A stretch of DNA of 64,000 nt from positions 21,773,127-21,837,126 of the forward strand of contig NC_088297.1 of NCBI RefSeq assembly GCF_032854445.1. The letters are read 5' to 3'. Below are positions 14,101 through 25,318 of the stretch, piece by piece (position 1 is the stretch's first letter; each line of letters opens with the position of its first letter). A program made the position numbers and the translations under genes. This DNA is from Liolophura sinensis. Its lineage: Eukaryota; Mollusca; Polyplacophora; Chitonida; Chitonidae. The notes under the pieces were generated by a model. That model saw only the letters and a list, made by a program, of their open reading frames with translations, was not told where the DNA came from and made no database searches.

Positions 14101-17100
14101 TCAAGTCAAGGTCAACTGCAATACAGCTGGGCATCAAACAAAGCCCAGATCTAACAATTCAGACTTGATCACAGGGCTACCAAAGAGCTCACCTGTAGGA
14201 AACACATGAATGCAAAACTTCAGCTGGCGATATGCTGTACATTTTAAAATAACCACCCATAACATTTACTTCAACATTGCTTTCCCCTTTATTGGATCCT
14301 GTCGCTGATGTTGACACTCGGTGTATGACATACGCTAAGCCTCTACAAATTACAGGCAAAAATACCTGGTGCTCACCTTTAAAAATTTCTCCAGGTATTT
14401 TCGCCGCCCTTCTATCGCAACTTTGTCCATGTTACCAAATGGCAAAGACATCCAGCGTTTTGGTCCCTTAATATCTGAAAAACAAGTACACGTTTTATTC
14501 TGAATTCTTCTGTGAATGTTGGAAACTTTTATATTGCTGAATGCACATGTATGTAACTCATTGTGGTAATTAATACCACTATGACAGATTAACTCATTCA
14601 TACCTAAAAAAAACATTGATACAACCAACAAAAGCCTCCGATTTTATGTTTTGAAGAGTCAACATTCAGACTGTCTTAAGAGTTTCCTTTCCCACTAAAA
14701 GAAAAAACAAGAAATAATATAACCTTTGCAAGTTTTGGACAAGGGGTGGACACAGACCTGAATGGCAATAGCCATCTTTTTCGGACAGGCTTTCGTAATT
14801 TTTTAAATCAACTTTCAATTTCAAATTCTTGCTAGGCCATCTTAGAGAAACTGTGAACACGACATGTCGTTCATACCAAGGAATAGAATAGCTTGTACCC
14901 AATAGATTAAACTGATAACATGGTGGCACTTAAGATTTTCTTGATAAGTGTGTTTTTCCTTACTCTGAATAGTTGGACAATATCACAAAAAATAAAAAGA
15001 TATGCTTTGAATGGGGTACATAATTAATGCATACTATAAATGATCTAAAATTTTGTCCACAAAAGTGTATTTTTAGAGGCAAATGTCAGAGGAATGTTCC
15101 AAAATATTATTTTTGTTGCTGAAACTTATACTGGTGAAGCAGAATATCATCCCATGTTACAAACAAACCTCAGAACACCTTTCTAAAATCAAAATCTCAA
15201 AATCTCTCAAAACTCTCAAAATCGGGCGAGTTGGTCATACACAACATTTATGGTCATTTGGGTACATACACTTGGCCTAGTGTTTTCTTTCAAAACTAAA
15301 CAACAATTCGATGAACTTGACAGTGTTAGAGAAACTTTCAACCAATCATATTCCCTTTAATAGTCTTTACACAGGATTAAGTAATTCCAAACGCTGTCGT
15401 TACCTTTTAGACATGGCTTGTAAGTCGGGTTATCTTCCAATCGCGCCTGAAGATTCACAAACTCGCGGAATCTCCGCAGAACCGTGCCTTTCCTTAGCAC
15501 AACTTCTCCATCTGCCCAATACCAAGCCTCAAACTGAAATACCACAACACAATTTAAGAATATTGTAATCATAATACTTTGACAATGTAATGATATGCTT
15601 CGATACGACAAAATGTGGAACATATTTAAAATTACAGACCTTAAAACTGCGATCCTCTCAAACTTCAAACGTTACACGCTGAGTGTGAAATGCATGTAAT
15701 AATCATCACTTACAAAGATACTTTGAAATTAGGTTTGTTCACTTGTTTGATTAATCTGTTTCAACTTAGCTTTGCGGTAATCAGCACAGTGTTTCGCTTA
15801 GCCAGGCCAATTTACCAATTTGCATGTTTTTCCCCCTAGTAGTACAACCACATTATTGATATGGGTGATCATCAGTGGACAGTTAGTCAATCATACCAGT
15901 GATAGAAAGAGGAAACTACGCTTACATTATCAATGGTGGCCTACAAGTATAACAAAAATTTTGCATTCTCTAACAAGTTTTTGTACACATTTGACTAAAA
16001 CAATTCGCTGCATTTTGGCATTCCCAATTGTTCTGCCTTAGGTTTATGTGATTAACAAAGGACATCAGCGATAGAACACAGCCGTTTGTGTATATGTTGC
16101 TAGTTATGTCAAAGTTGGTGAAAAACTGAAGTGAGTTCAATGATTGTGTGAGCTCAGGAGGTTCCTGAAATGCTGACTCAGCTTATTTTAACCAAGGCTT
16201 CATAACTACTCAATCATGAAATAAGCCCTCAGAATCCAGAGGACAATAAAACCAGTTGCTGCCACCTCCTGTTGTACATGTATTTATTAACTGATCTGAT
16301 TAATTGTTATTTAATTCTTTTCACAATACCATGTAGGCTACTTCGGTCTGTTATGGAAGTGAAGGAAAACTAATTGAACCAACGACCTTTGGCAAGTTAA
16401 TGGCAAATTCTCACATAAATCTAAACACCTGCTGAAAAGATTAAAAAATTCTTGGCTCCAAACAAAGGCTTAAAAGGCCAGGTTTGAGCAGGATTGCTGG
16501 CTCCAAAACAAGGGCTTAAAAGGCCAGGTTTGAGCATGATTACTGGCTCCAAACAAAGGGCTTAAAAGGCCAGGTTTGAGCATGATTGCTGGCTCCAAAA
16601 CAAGGGCTTAAAAGGCAAGGTTTGAGCATGATTGCTGGCTCCACAACAAGGGCTTAAAAGGCCAGGTTTGAGTATGATTAGTGGCTCCAAAACAAGGGCT
16701 TAAAAGGCCAGGTTTGAGCGTGATTGGTGATCCCAAAACAAGGGCTTAAAAGGCCAGGTTTGAGCATGATTGCTGGCTCCAAAACAAGGGCTTAAAAGGC
16801 CAGGTTTGAGCGTGATTGGTGGTCCCAAAACAAGGGCTTAAAAGGCCAGGTTTGAGCATGATTGCTGGCTCCACAACAAGGGCTTAAAAGGCCAGGTTTG
16901 AGCGTGATTGGTGGTCCCAAAACAAGGGCTTAAAAGGCAAGGTTTGAGCATGATTGAAGGCTCCACAACAAGGGCTTAAAAGGCCAGGTTTGAGCATGAC
17001 TGGAGGCTCCACAACAAGGGCTTAAAAGACAAGGTTTGAGTATGATTGGTGGCTCCAAAACAAGGGCTTAAAAGGCCAGGTTTGAGCGTGATTGGTGGTC

Positions 17101-20100
17101 CCAAAACAAGGGCTTAAAAGGCCAGGTTTGAGCATGATTGCTGGCTCCAAAACAAGGGCTTAAAGGGCCAGGTTTGAGCATGATTGCTTTTAATAGAAGG
17201 CATGATGTTTTATTTTGGGCATGACTGATGACAAAAAACTAACGGCTCACAATTCATGGTTTGACCATGATTAATGGCTCAAAAAGAAATGACCAAAATT
17301 CATGGTTTGGGCATGACTGATGGCTCAAAAACACGGGCTTAAAATACAAGGTTTGGGCATGACTGATGGCTTAAAAACAAGGGCTTAAAATAGAAGGTTT
17401 GGGCATGATTGATGGTGCCAAAATTAATGGTCAAAATTCATGGTTTGGCAATGACTGATGGCTTAAAAACAAGGGCTTAAAATACAAGGTTTGGGCATGA
17501 TTGATGGTGACAAAACTATGGTCAAAATTCATGGTTTGGCAATGACTGATGGCTCAAAAACAAGGGTTTAAAATACAAGGTTAGTGCATGATTGATGGCT
17601 CATAAACAAGGGCGTAAAATACAAGGTTTGGGCATAATTAATGGTGCCAAAACTAATGGTCAAAATTCATGGTCTGGGCACGACTGATGGTTCAAAAACA
17701 AGGGCTTAAAATACAGGGTTTGGGCATGATTGATGGCGCCAAAACTAATAGTCAAAAACAAGGGGCTTAAAATTCATGGTTTGGGCATGACTGATGGCTC
17801 AAAAACAAGGGCCTAAAATACAGGGTTTGGGCATGATTGATGGTGACAAAATAAGGGCTCAAGTCAATAAGAACTATCTCAACTACATGACCCACTCATG
17901 AAATGTTCTTATCCATGATTTTTTTTATACTGTAACAGGCCCACGTATACAAGTATGCACTGGTGCCCAAATTCTTGCATACAACAAAATTTAAATTTAT
18001 GAACACATTTCACTATTTATACCATAATTCATATTCCTCCCATAATTCAGAAGACAGTGCATTAAAAAGACACACAGACAAGTTTTTACTTTTGATTGTT
18101 TAGATGACAATAATGATTAAACTGGTGTGTCAGAATAAAGTATGCAAATATTCCCACCATGTTTAGGCCAAAGATATTACTTAAATTTTCGTGCCAATGA
18201 TAAGCCACACTAATTCCAGAATTCACTCTACACCAAAACATGTCAGACTTAATCATGGTGATAAATGAATACAAGTGAGTGAGTGAGCGAGTGCTTGGGA
18301 TTTAAGGTCAAACTTAATTTTTCGGTCCTATGACGACGAAGGAATCCTTAGAGTGTGTGCAGAACAGATTTCCACTGCTCTTTGCTGCTTCACTGAGACG
18401 TCTTACTGAGGGCAAGAAAGCCGCCCCTCCCATGCCATTACACTGATACGGGTCAAACAGTCATTGCACTATTCCCTTCATGCTGAACGCCAAGCGAGAA
18501 AGTCACAACTTCCTCTTGCAAGGTCTTAGGCGTGACTCGACCTAGGATTGACCCTGGATCTACTGCTCCCAAAGCGGAGACTCTACCAAATGTGCTATTG
18601 GGGCCAGTCTGAATACTAGATACTAGTGCCTGTGACCTAATTTAAATTTATAATAATAGCAAACCATTCAATTCATTATTCTGTACTCAGGAAGTTTTCA
18701 ACCATTCAGTGAAGGTCAGTTTGTGGGTGGAAGAAAGGGTGGAGTTAAACCACTAACCTCTGGCAAGTTACTCACAAGCTTACTGACAAAACTGTCAAAC
18801 ATGTGATATACAGATATGCATGCAATATTGGTGGAAGACAAGTGGTCATCAATGAACATTGAACTGCTCCTATCTTAGCTACATGAGCATCATTTACAGC
18901 TTATAGTCACCAAGTAAGTGCAGGAGCGTTTATTTTAGTACCTTAACACATGCTTCATTCCTTGTTCCCTGGCAAGCTCACCCATCATGCCCTAAATCAA
19001 AATTCAAAGTTTCACTTTTTGCCAAAAAGGTCTCCAAAGGTGAGATTATGATTAAAATACAGCTGAAATGATGAATATGATAAAAGCAAACTGTTCCGTC
19101 GCCCGTATCAATTTGCCAAATTGCTCTGGCTGGAAAAAAGGAACCAAGGGCCTTTGGTCAAATGCTCACAAACGGCAGTAAAATTAATATTCTCTTTCAC
19201 AGCAGACTGGAAAGACATGAAAATATTACACAAGATGTTAATTCATAGATCAATCTGCATCTTTTTCTTTTCACAAACCTCAATTTTGTAGATGGTGTAA
19301 GAACTGGACCCTTTGTTCGCTATGGTGTCAGTGGTTGGTATGGCAACACTGTGGAAAAGACGTGATTTACTGTCTAGTACCCTGTATTCGTCAGGTTTGC
19401 ATACGGGCATGCAGTTGGCTAGTGCGCTTTCAATGTCTGTCGAGTTAGGAATGTTTCTGGCCAAATTTGCCCAGTTTTCTTGCGGTTTGTAAAGTTGGAT
19501 TTCGGATTCAATATCAGCATCTTCTGCGTCTTCAACATCAATGTCCAGGTAGAAGTTTTCCCTATGCTCGTTAGTTGTCTCCCTGGATGAAGTACACAGC
19601 TTAGAATCAGTTGATTCGTTGGATAAGTTTCTCTTATGAGAACCCTGCTTGACTGACGCTGACTGTAAGTTAAGGCCTAAAGTTTCTGAATCTTGACTCT
19701 CTGAGTTGAATGAAATGTAACATGGATTTCGCATAATATCGCAACCTCCATTATCATTAAGCCCCTGACTTAAGTGACCATTATTTCTTAAATCACTAGC
19801 AACTGAACACTCGCAGGCATCAGGGCTCAGTTTTGTTCGTATACTGGGCCCGAGAAGAGTCACAGGCAAGGAACAGTCCTTAAAATCGTCAGTAGGAGAT
19901 GTATCACCTGATTCTGAAAAACCATTTAAATGATGACCGTATTCAGAATTGGCATCTCTAAACTCCAACACATAATCTATGTTCTCTGTATTCTTGGGTG
20001 AATTTGGCCTTTCTGGTGAAGAAAATATCTGACTGTGCGGGCGAGGTATTTTTGGATGTGGCCTTGACACACTTCTTGATTCAGCAGCAGTACCAACGTC

Positions 20101-21600
20101 ATTGCTGCCTTCTTCAAAGACGCAAGCAGCAGCTTCCCCATTTGGTGGTTGTCGCTCTTCTGTCATCTCCCCGGCTTCCTCTGCCAAATCAGCTGCTCCT
20201 ATCACTGAATGTCTCCTGAATATCCGAGGGCTGTCTTTCGCAGTAACATTTGTAACAGTTATTTCTTCGTGTGGTGTTACCTTAAAATGTTTCTCTACAT
20301 CACTCTCTGGATTTGGATAGACCTCCTTGTCTCCGCTTCTACTTCTACCCTTACCATTCTTCATTTCACCAGATTCAGCCCCAGAATTTTCTGCTGATAA
20401 ATCGGATGTATTTTGTCGTCTGATTTCATTCCCATCATTCTCGTGTGAAGTGTTGCAGATTAAAGAAAATGTTTGAATATCACTGGAATGTGTCGTGTCA
20501 TGGAATGTCTCAACTTCTTTTGTAATAACTTTCTCCTGCAGTGTGTCTGAGTCGGTGAAATCTACACTCTTGTGTCCCGTGCCAGAATTGTTCCCAAATA
20601 TTTCTTTGACTGCTTTATGTATCCACTCTGGAGATGACATCATCTTTATTAATGGCAAAACAACATTACAGGTGAGAATCTCGGTGACTAAAGCGCGTGC
20701 AATTCGACACCTGTGTATCTGAATTGGGAGAAGCCGAACTAATACAATGTCCACCAAGCTTCTCACATAGTTTATTTCTGACGTTTCATTTTCTAGAGCT
20801 ACATGGTAGCCATACTTAAGCTCGAAGGCCTCTTCAAGGGAGCTAACTCTGGTTGTTGAGGAACGCCGCCGTTTTGGCTGACTCCTGACAAAAGCTTTAC
20901 TTAATAAGACTGCTCCCAAATGCTGTTGGAATAGTTTGATAACATCACAGGTAACTTTTTTCACGTTGAGTTTTGCCAGGCGAGCTTTGCAAATATGTAA
21001 CGTGGCTTGGTACAGAATTTCGTGAATTTCTTCTAGAACATCTGGGTCAAGGCTGATTGTTTTGTACCAAGACTGGACAAAATCTCTCATCACAAGATTT
21101 AGAAATCTCTCAATTTCATCATTCACGGTGTTAGCTTCTTTCTGAAGACTGTTGTTTTCTTTCGCTTCGCCCTGGCTGTCGTTGCACTGTGGACTTTCAC
21201 AAGACCCTGCCGCATTCTGTGGCAGGTTCGGTGGGGGGCCAGAATTCGTGGCGCCGCTGTCATCCTCGATTTGTGTTGAGGGCTCTCTTACAAACAAGTT
21301 TAGAACTGACCCCACTGCATCTTTTACGTTAGACACAAAACTCAAAAGCAACTCACTTCTGTAAAGCTCGCCTCTTGTCAACGCCGTGTTACACTTGATA
21401 TTCGTGAAGTAAACAGCGGCTGCGTAAACGAGAAGAAATCCAACGACGTGCAGCCAGTGCAAACAGGCGGCTGCCACCGAACACAACAACACCAGCAGAA
21501 TCACCGACTTCTGTGGAGCGTTGAATCGGTGCCGATGATGTAACACTCTTTGGACGAAGCTATAAACAGCGCTGTCTATCTGGCTGTTGTTCCGAGGCAT
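5121..21600 (-). CDS. SNX19: sorting nexin 19-like protein, complete, 10 coding exons
   Basis: Membrane-anchored sorting nexin. The SNX19 family binds phosphoinositides through PX and acts at endosome/ER membranes. Exons in transcript order: 21600-19279, 15533-15404, 14474-14377, 11769-11644, 10843-10661, 9543-9321, 8618-8471, 6994-6810, 6231-6144, 5208-5121. All splice sites are GT-AG and phases agree, giving 1196 aa against about 990 in vertebrates. Residues 32-65 form a hydrophobic hairpin-like anchor. PXA covers about 158-335, followed by a long Ser/Asp/Glu-rich linker. PX begins near 766, with RRFREF and a later RRKYLEKFL. The tail (WVCRES..., WLEDQVTML..., LYTFLDLILERLFPEL) matches the nexin C-terminal region. 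The start is the first ATG of the large exon (AAAATGC). The longer linker explains the extra length. 5' UTR introns are unknown. Confidence 0.93.
7238..7652. repeat. 36-bp (some 33-bp) minisatellite in a SNX19-like intron
   Basis: About 11-12 tandem units of the type ATGGAAGAACTACAGATTAT followed by (a)gaagaagtacat. Unit lengths are mostly 36 or 33 bp, all multiples of three. That keeps 161-codon (plus) and 263-codon (minus) frames open by chance. It lies in the intron between exons 8618-8471 and 6994-6810. Confidence 0.9.
9128..9265. mobile_element. short MITE-like element with inverted ends
   Basis: The left part CAAAGCGATAGTAGGCCAA is matched, in reverse complement, by the right part CAAAGTGATCGTGGGCTAA. 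The core ATTACCATGGCAACATATG resembles the core of the element at 45426-45555, and both begin GGGCTGGT. It lies inside a SNX19-like intron, immediately before exon 9543-9321. Confidence 0.5.
9769..9973. mobile_element. MITE-like element, TIR family CCTAATTCTTCAACC
   Basis: The left end is CCCTAATTCTTCACCATTTT. The right end GAAAAGGTTGACGATTTACA(GTA) is its approximate inverse. The interior, including ATTGTATGCATAAATT, is shared with the copy at 13080-13494, which helps define the boundaries. Intronic in the SNX19-like gene. Confidence 0.6.
10130..10329. repeat. 37-bp minisatellite, about 5.4 copies
   Basis: Repeat of TTTGAGTTCCAAAAGTCCAA followed by acaattgatacagg, with near-identical copies. 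Located in the intron just downstream of SNX19-like exon 10843-10661. Confidence 0.9.
11355..11553. mobile_element. degenerate dispersed MITE-like element
   Basis: Shares CACAAAAAGTATAATTT, CAGAACAATGCCTTCAGAATA and a terminal AAAAGTTGAATAATAAAAGTA with the copies at 42253-42471, 43966-44181 and 53160-53275. The four copies define a roughly 200-bp dispersed family ending in a GAAGAATTACAGTA-like motif. This one lies between SNX19-like exons 10843-10661 and 11769-11644. Confidence 0.55.
12190..12330. repeat. about 19-bp minisatellite (CAGCTGTTTTCATCTCAC)
   Basis: Seven imperfect tandem units of about 17-20 bp within an SNX19-like intron. Several carry the palindromic E-box CAGCTG. Confidence 0.8.
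12436..12800 (-). mobile_element. tRNA-derived SINE (GTGCTTGGGG-tail family), diverged
   Basis: On the minus strand the head reads GGTGGCCTAATGGTTAGAGT (A-box-like), followed by a B-box-like GAGATCAAACCC. The body words TTATACTGACACAGGGCCAA and GCTGAGCGCCAAGC are shared with the elements at 18275-18606 and 52013-52310. No intact tRNA cloverleaf is claimed. Confidence 0.7.
12801..12905 (+). repeat. dispersed SINE-like repeat fragment (ccTTTGGCAAGT family)
   Basis: Contains AACCACAGGCCTTTGGCAAG and TGTGCACAATATATTGCTGTAAGACAAG. Similar blocks occur at 18720-18865, 16340-16430 and 22480-22640, and inverted at 43600-43730 and 52635-52765. The full element structure is not clear from these copies. 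Confidence 0.5.
13080..13494. mobile_element. MITE-like element interrupted by a SINE
   Basis: The left end is TACCCTAATTCTTCAACC. The right end GGTTGAAAAGGTTAAGATTT(ACAGTA) is its approximate inverse. Interior words match the uninterrupted copy at 9769-9973. A 190-bp SINE at about 13248-13441 splits it and is flanked by AAATTATATTTGA and AAATTACATTGA, which look like target-site duplications. Confidence 0.7.
13248..13441 (-). mobile_element. tRNA-derived SINE (GGCCTCCGTGGCTCAG family), nested
   Basis: On the minus strand it begins GGGGCCTCTGTGGCTCTGTT, with A-box-like TGGCTCTGTTGGTTAGC and B-box-like GAGTTCAGGTCC. It ends in an AATCAA tail. Near-identical 12-13 bp flanks support retroposition into the MITE. 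Intronic and in the same orientation as the SNX19-like gene. Confidence 0.8.
16454..17866. repeat. 46-bp minisatellite array with a diverged flank
   Basis: From 16454 to about 17190 there are some 16 copies of a 46-bp unit containing ACAAGGGCTTAAAAGGCCAG. From about 17200 to 17866 related but diverged units (GGGCTTAAAATACAAGGTTTGGGCATGA) alternate with blocks containing GGTCAAAATTCATGGTTTGG. It fills part of SNX19-like intron 1. Confidence 0.9.
18275..18606 (-). mobile_element. full-length tRNA-derived SINE (GTGCTTGGGG-tail family)
   Basis: Read on the minus strand, the head is TGGCCCCAATAGCACATTTG then GTAGAGTCTCCGC (A-box region). The B-box region follows as CCAGGGTCAATCCTAGG. The body is about 300 bp and ends at a tail that reads GTGAGTGAGTGAGCGAGTGC on the plus strand. 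A diverged relative is at 12436-12800 and a head-truncated one at 52013-52310. Confidence 0.8.
18720..18865 (+). repeat. dispersed SINE-like repeat fragment (TTTGGCAAGT family)
   Basis: Contains AACCACTAACCTCTGGCAAG and ATATGCATGCAATATTGGTG, homologous to 12801-12905 and 22480-22640. Located in SNX19-like intron 1. Confidence 0.5.
19279..21600 (-). CDS. SNX19: SNX19-like exon 1: membrane anchor, PXA domain and linker
   Basis: This 774-codon exon encodes MPRNNSQIDSAV..., two adjacent hydrophobic segments (about residues 32-65), the PXA domain (about 158-335) and an acidic, Ser-rich disordered linker. It ends ...YTIYKIE before a GTTTGTG donor. The next exon resumes FEAWYWADGE, which continues the PX fold. 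The open frame runs 12 codons into the intron before a stop at 19243-19245, so an unspliced reading would be a truncated protein without PX. Confidence 0.93.
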
Positions 21601-21699
21601 TTTCCAGCCCGATCATATTGAAGTTGTCACTTTTTAGAGAGATCTTTAGTATCACATATGCTCTATCGATAAACAGCAGCCATTTTCGTTGCATCCGAT

Positions 21700-21736
21700 T
21701 AGTCATGTGTGAAGTCACGTGATTCGTCACATGACA
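21700..21736. promoter_or_regulatory. E-box/CLEAR-like cluster upstream of SNX19-like start
   Basis: GTCACGTGAT at 21714-21723 and GTCACATGAC at 21726-21735 each match nine of ten bases of the palindrome GTCACGTGAC. A weaker GTCATGTGTG lies at about 21702. The cluster sits roughly 100-135 bases upstream of the SNX19-like ATG. The CLEAR consensus is bound by TFEB-type bHLH-ZIP factors controlling lysosomal genes. Use here is inferred. Confidence 0.4.
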
Positions 21737-23833
21737 CCAAGCGCTACGCATCTGTCAAAATGAAGAAGCCAAAGATCAAACTGTCAAAACTCGATAGTGT
21801 AAACAGATAAACAAATTTATTTATAGTTTCATGGTTAGACGGCCCTGGCTTCATGTGAACAGGCTTGACAGTTCCAGCTGCACCTTTAGAAAATCCAGCA
21901 GCATCTTTTAAGAGTCTTAATATATAACATACATAAACCCACCAGTAATTAAGATTAGTTTAATTACGTTTAAAGACAATGGCATGGACTAAAACATGCG
22001 TGTCTCTTTATATTTCTCTTGTACATGTATAAACTATTACGTACAACAACGCTCAACATAGGCTAATGTAAGGCACCCCGTCTGTGCTTTTTGGAAATAT
22101 TTTATATCATTATATAACTAAGGAAATGTAACGCACATAAACCGTGAACCATGGATGATTAGGCCTAATTTGACACTGTTATTACCATAAATTTTCAAAA
22201 ATGTGGTTAGGGTGCCGTACAAGGATGTACAAATCTGCTTTTGTGTCATAGTCTGCGTCATTGTGTTTAAAACTGAGAAAGTTCTGCATGCCCTTCTCCG
22301 TGCCATTGTCTTATTGATAATACGTCACAATTAGACAGGACTGAATTAGTGTATAGTGTTCATATGGTATGTGTATACTCTTGTGTGTTCTAATGACTAT
22401 TTTGATGGGGTTTTTTGTTGTGCTGTATAAAATAGGGATACGCCTACCTCATGGGTCATACTGTAGGGTAGTAAGTTTTCACTGTCACAGCGACCAGTTT
22501 CGTATATGCCGAGGAAACCCAACTGTCGGGGACAAACCACTTACCTTTGACAAGTGAATTTAATGTACTTTCCCCACGTGTGAAGTACAGATATAAACAC
22601 CATATTGATGGAACCGGGGACTACTTAACAGAGAAGGTGTTCTTCAACTTGTATTCTGCAGAAATCACGACATGTCGTCGACAGGTTGTTAACGTCAATT
22701 ACCCACGAACAGTGAGCATATCTGTCACAAGAGCAATATACAACTTAACAGCGACCTTGCTGCTGTTATTTTTCAAATATGAGCATGTTAACGCTGTCTG
22801 GGCCTTGAAACCATAAAGATAAAACATTGATCTTTGCCACCAAAAACTGGTGTCTGTCAGTTCACATGCTCCGTTCGTTTTATTTTCAATAGTATACTAA
22901 CAGAAAAAGGAAAGCAGAAATGTCGGACTGGTCAGTTTGGAGTCATCTTTAATAAACTGCCCTAGGAGCTGAGAATCATTTGCTTGGGTCTACCAGTATA
23001 TATGATTCCTCTATCTATATCACTGCGATAATCGCCCAAAGACTCATACGGCCGTCACACAAATGAAATTCTTGAACAATGCGTAAAACACCAATGTAAT
23101 AATACACGTAAACCACTAATTTCTGGGTACCTCCAATTAGATTAGTTTTTTTTTTTTTTTTTTTTTTGGCAAAGACGTTTGTGTTATATGCGTCCAATGG
23201 GATTAGGGTATATATTATATATGAAGTGATATGCGTACATCAACGTATGTACACGCATACGTTAAAACAGTTGAATATACAATACATCGTTTTAATTTGA
23301 CTCCAGTGTCACATTCACAAAAGGAGTCCCCAAGCAGCTCATATTAGACAGTATAACCAATAGTCTTGGTACTTCCCTGGTTCAGGGCTCAGTCTTATAG
23401 GGTATACAAGACTTACATCACGCTGCTATGAAACCTGGTGCACGACACTATGCATCTATACTTGGATGACAGTGATTCATCTATAACACTACTTGTTAAG
23501 TACGACGTTAAACCCCAAGCATACATATTTATACATATATATAAATATGCATTTACAGCACTACAAAACAAGTAGCAATGAGACCTGACTCACAGCAAGC
23601 TGAAGTGAAGTAAAATCCCAAGCAAACGAAAACAACAAGCGATTATGATTAACCGTGAAGATAACCTCCCCCCTCCTCCCCCCGAAAAAACTATGACACA
23701 TATGGTACCAGTACCCCCCGGTGGCAGTGGTGGGAAGGGAAAAACATTTATAATGCTAGCTACGTTCTGAACTGTTAGAAAACGAACACTTTACGAAATG
23801 ACTCAAGAACGCTGCAATTTACAACACCATATT
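21737..23833. other. intergenic upstream region, no gene
   Basis: No recognised exon. It contains a dispersed repeat fragment at about 22480-22640 (AACCACTTACCTTTGACAAG) and a pure T run of about 26 bases near 23142-23167. The short ORFs carry no recognisable domain. Confidence 0.5.
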
Positions 23834-24080
23834 GGGGCCTCCATGGCCAAGTGGTCTGTCGGCAGCCCGCTCATGGTCGTGGGTTGCCTTAACTTTCAGT
23901 ATCTCCAGGAGTACCTTTCCTTACACTCCGGACTGTATAAGCAGAGGTAGAGCTGTTCAGAGCTATATGGGCTTCTCCAGTGTTATGTCCGGTCCCCTCT
24001 CGCCATAATGCCGGCAGCCGTCGTATAAGTGAAATAGTCTTTGAGTACCGCGGCGTAAGAACGCCAGTCAATTAAATAAA
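23834..24080 (+). mobile_element. tRNA-derived SINE (GGCCTCCGTGGCTCAG family), plus orientation
   Basis: Head GGGGCCTCCATGGCCAAGTG, B-box-like GGTCGTGGGTTGCC, 3' part CAGCCGTCGTATAAGTGAAA and tail CAATTAAATAAAG. It is diverged from the 42836-43086 copy. Confidence 0.65.
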
Positions 24081-24510
24081 GTTGAAATATGACAGCACAA
24101 AATGATTTTGCAAAAAATAATATGTTTGTGTAGATGTCATTAACATTGCAAGTCGGGAATGTATTTAACCTTGCAGAAAGAATTAAAAAATATGTCGTAT
24201 AGTTTCTTCGATTTCTCCAGAAACTGACGTGCGCTACTGAAATATAATCTAATGTTTGTCTTCAGACGATTATATACTCGACAATGCAACGGACCGTTAG
24301 CGGGCATTCTAGCTGTGGTGTTAAAGTAGACAGTACAAACCGCAAAGAACGAGTTCATTTTTTGCACTGATGGGGGTGATAGATTTGAGAAAATGTTGAC
24401 ATGCGATTAAAGGCAGCTATTTCGGATGTGGACTGTTAACTATTATTATTTTCCATTCATATGTAGTACTAAAGGTGCATACCACCAAGAGGTACTAAAG
24501 GGAATTGTGG

Positions 24511-24578
24511 TTACGTAAGTTACGTAAGAGGAAGCGTGCTACTCACCCACTCTTGAAAATAGAATGCACCCACACGTG
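24511..24578. promoter_or_regulatory. tandem TTACGTAA palindromes and a CACGTG E-box
   Basis: TTACGTAA occurs at 24511-24518 and again at 24520-24527, the PAR-bZIP/NFIL3-type palindrome. CACGTG lies at 24573-24578. All are 35-105 bases upstream of the candidate first exon of the HEBP2-like gene, as expected of a proximal promoter. Function is inferred from motif identity only. Confidence 0.35.
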
Positions 24579-24613
24579 GGTTTGTTTGTAAACCCGTCAG
24601 TTCAAACTGGGCC

Positions 24614-24671
24614 ATGCTGAGGACGTCTGCACCGAGGACACTTTCAAAGCTTTCGAAGACCAGCATAACTG
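24614..24671 (+). CDS. candidate upstream first coding exon of the HEBP2-like gene
   Basis: An ATG in context GGGCCATGC opens 19 codons plus one base, then a strong donor CTG|GTAAGG. The next acceptor, at 26131-26132, is followed by TT GCG GCA ACG AAA and then the ATG at 26147, and the phases join in frame. The joined N-terminus begins MLRTSAPR. It is rich in Ser/Thr/Lys/Arg and has no acidic residue for over 40 residues, the usual look of a mitochondrial presequence. No transcript evidence is available here, so this is a candidate exon. Confidence 0.45.
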
Positions 24672-25318
24672 GTAAGGCTGCCAGTTGTTGTCTCTTTTTC
24701 CCCCCTACATATTAGAAGAATACTGGCCATGACGCTGTGGACAACTCTAAACGTGTAGCTGTTTTCCACTTCACGACAACAGTGAACGAAAGTTGCATAC
24801 TAAAAGGTTCAAAGGTCAACAAGTGTGCCGTTGTTGTTGCTGTTTGCATTTGGCCGGGTTATACAACATCACTTAAAATTAGTTGTATAACCTCGTTTTT
24901 CTATGACAGGCTCGTTGTTTAACTCCAAATCTCCGGATGCATGACGAAATTCCTGGCCTAGAAAATGCCATGTACCGATGGAAGCGTTGAGAAATTCTTC
25001 AGACGTGTATAAATATGGGACTTGTTTTACGGCAGCGGTCAGTATAGACGGTAACCCAGTGGCGAGTCTCAACTTCAAGTGGACTGACTTTCTCAGACAG
25101 CGAGATAACAGCGTTGACTTCGTGAGATTTCAGTTCCAGGTGTATTAGATATTCTTCTTGCAGTACAGGTTGGTCATTTGATTACTTGTGAGTGGTGTTA
25201 TGGTTGATAGTTTAATTGCTATTCATGTGTTTTAATTTTTTGTGGGTGTGTGGCGGTCGTTTTGTGTTAGTGATTGAATCTGGGCATAATCAACACTTTA
25301 TCGGTTTTCTGATACGAC

